A stretch of 5,715 bases of DNA from Candidatus Vogelbacteria bacterium. GTDB taxonomy: Bacteria > Patescibacteriota > Minisyncoccia > Phycocordibacterales > XYD1-FULL-46-19. The notes under the pieces were generated by a model. The model did not search any database. It was not told the origin of the DNA and worked only from the letters and a program-made list of their open reading frames with translations. Positions 4,802 through 5,715 of the stretch are shown here, one piece after another; within the stretch, counting starts at the first letter, position 1; each line of letters opens with the position of its first letter. Made by a program: the position numbers and the translations under genes. Location of the stretch: assembly GCA_903825615.1 (NCBI GenBank), contig CAIKBK010000115.1:1-5715 (forward strand), given 5' to 3'.

Positions 4802-5715
4802 ATGACAAACATTATAAATAATGATGTCGAGACCGAGATCGTCGATAATGACGAGCGCTTGTCTGCACTAACAGACCTGTCTGCGCAGGCAGATGAAGAG
4901 CGTGTTGAGTCCGATGTCCCCAAGCGCTTGATGGATGATCTTATCAAGCAATCTGCTCACAAGCCAGAAGTTGGCGCGATTATTGAAGGTACGGTTATTG
5001 GCAAAGGTGGTAAGACCCTCTATATTGATGTCCCTCCATTTGGCACCGGAATTATCTTTGGCCGTGAATATTTGAACGCCAAGGATATTATTAAGAAAAT
5101 TAACATTGGTGACACAGTTACGGCCAAGGTTATTGAGACCGAGGGCGAAGAAAGCTATATTGAACTCTCCCTTAAGGAAGCTAAGCAAGCCATTGTCTGG
5201 AGCGATGCCGAGAAGGCCACTAAGAACAAAACTCAATTTGATCTTTTGGTTAAGGACGCCAACAAAGGTGGCCTAATCTTAGACTGGAGCGGTATGGACG
5301 GCTTTCTCCCAGCTTCACAACTTAAACCTGAGCATTATCCACGCGTCGAGGGTGGTGATAAAGATGCTATTGCTGATGAACTTAAAAAATTTATCGGTCA
5401 AACTTTAACCGTTTCGATTATCGGCACTGATCCTCGGGAAGGTAAGTTAATCTTCTCGGAGAAAGGCCCCGACAATAAGCAGAAGCGTGAAATTATCGGC
5501 CATTATACCCTAGGCGATATCGTCGAAGGTGAAGTAACCGGTGCTGTCGATTTTGGAATTTTTATCAAAATTGAAGAGGGCCTCGAAGGTTTGGTGCACA
5601 TCTCTGAACTTGATTGGTCGCTCGTAGAAAATCCACGCGATCTCTTCCGAGTTGGCGACAAGGTCAAAGCTAAGATTATTGATATTAAAGATGACAAAAT
5701 TTCTCTCTCCATTAA
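4802..5715 (+). CDS. rpsA: 30S ribosomal protein S1 (S1-domain RNA-binding protein), 3' end cut by window
   Basis: The frame is open from the ATG at 4802 to the window end, giving 304 residues with no stop. An acidic, low-complexity N-terminus (about 1-50) is followed by three S1 OB-fold repeats at roughly 57-125, 140-221 and 237-304. The third is textbook: GDIVEGEVTGAVDFGIFIKIEEGLEGLVHISEL followed by FRVGDKVKAKIIDI and DKISLSI. The first two are more divergent, as is usual for the ribosome-docking repeats of bacterial S1. S1 binds the small subunit and single-stranded mRNA to help initiation, mainly on messages with weak Shine-Dalgarno sequences, like those of the neighbouring operon. At least one more S1 repeat probably lies beyond the window. 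It is divergent from the gyrA operon and shares its control region. A palindrome near codons 25-31 is unusual. Other multi-S1 proteins are possible but less likely. Confidence 0.92.
   Translation, partial: MTNIINNDVETEIVDNDERLSALTDLSAQADEERVESDVPKRLMDDLIKQSAHKPEVGAIIEGTVIGKGGKTLYIDVPPFGTGIIFGREYLNAKDIIKKINIGDTVTAKVIETEGEESYIELSLKEAKQAIVWSDAEKATKNKTQFDLLVKDANKGGLILDWSGMDGFLPASQLKPEHYPRVEGGDKDAIADELKKFIGQTLTVSIIGTDPREGKLIFSEKGPDNKQKREIIGHYTLGDIVEGEVTGAVDFGIFIKIEEGLEGLVHISELDWSLVENPRDLFRVGDKVKAKIIDIKDDKISLSI
4875..4894. repeat. Imperfect palindrome inside the S1 coding region
   Basis: A 20-base near-palindrome centred between 4884 and 4885: CCTGTCTGC then GCAGGCAGA, flanked by A and T. Only the 4880/4889 and 4876/4893 pairs fail as Watson-Crick pairs, and the first is a G-T wobble. 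It encodes about DLSAQAD in the poorly conserved N-terminus. Its AGACCTGTCT (4873-4882) also occurs on the minus strand at 4693-4684 in the operon leader. Confidence 0.65.

Noticed and set aside
4868..5236. Minus-strand open frame opposite the S1 gene
   Set aside because: It is antisense to clear S1 domains and looks like a reading-frame shadow.

Overview
The window looks like chromosomal DNA from a small-genome bacterium, most likely of the Candidate Phyla Radiation (Patescibacteria, Parcubacteria-like). This is an inference, not a proof. It rests on the very tight gene spacing, weak or absent Shine-Dalgarno sequences in the minus-strand gene cluster, a divergent metallo-beta-lactamase-fold protein without its metal ligands next to gyrA, and an IS200-like (Y1) transposase with short palindromic repeats in and around it. 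All genes read well with standard bacterial stops: TGA ends the transposase and no coding frame contains an internal TGA, so the TGA-as-glycine code is not indicated.

Layout. (1) Positions 1-675 (+) hold the 3' part of a REP-associated-type Y1 transposase gene, cut by the left edge. It carries a tandem repeat and a palindrome inside its coding region. The exact reverse complement of that palindrome sits over its stop codon, followed by a cluster of related repeats to about 724. (2) A GC-rich hairpin at 747-776 separates the transposase from the convergent minus-strand cluster. (3) Positions 4654 down to 782 (-) form one compact four-gene unit: a ligand-less MBL-fold protein, a small single-pass membrane protein, DNA gyrase subunit A, and a low-molecular-weight protein tyrosine phosphatase-like protein. 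Intergenic gaps are 3, 9 and 12 bases. (4) Positions 4655-4801 are a divergent promoter region with a candidate promoter on each strand and two small dyads on the operon side. (5) Positions 4802-5715 (+) hold the 5' part of a ribosomal protein S1 gene, cut by the right edge, with three S1 domains visible.

Functionally this is mostly housekeeping: DNA supercoiling (GyrA) and translation initiation (S1) driven from one divergent control region, plus three small proteins of uncertain role apparently co-transcribed with gyrA, and one mobile-element-type gene at the distal end. I see no defence system, CRISPR array, tRNA or rRNA. The most unusual parts are the palindromic repeats inside and just after the transposase gene, a related-looking palindrome in the S1 coding region, and the MBL-fold pseudoenzyme linked to gyrA.
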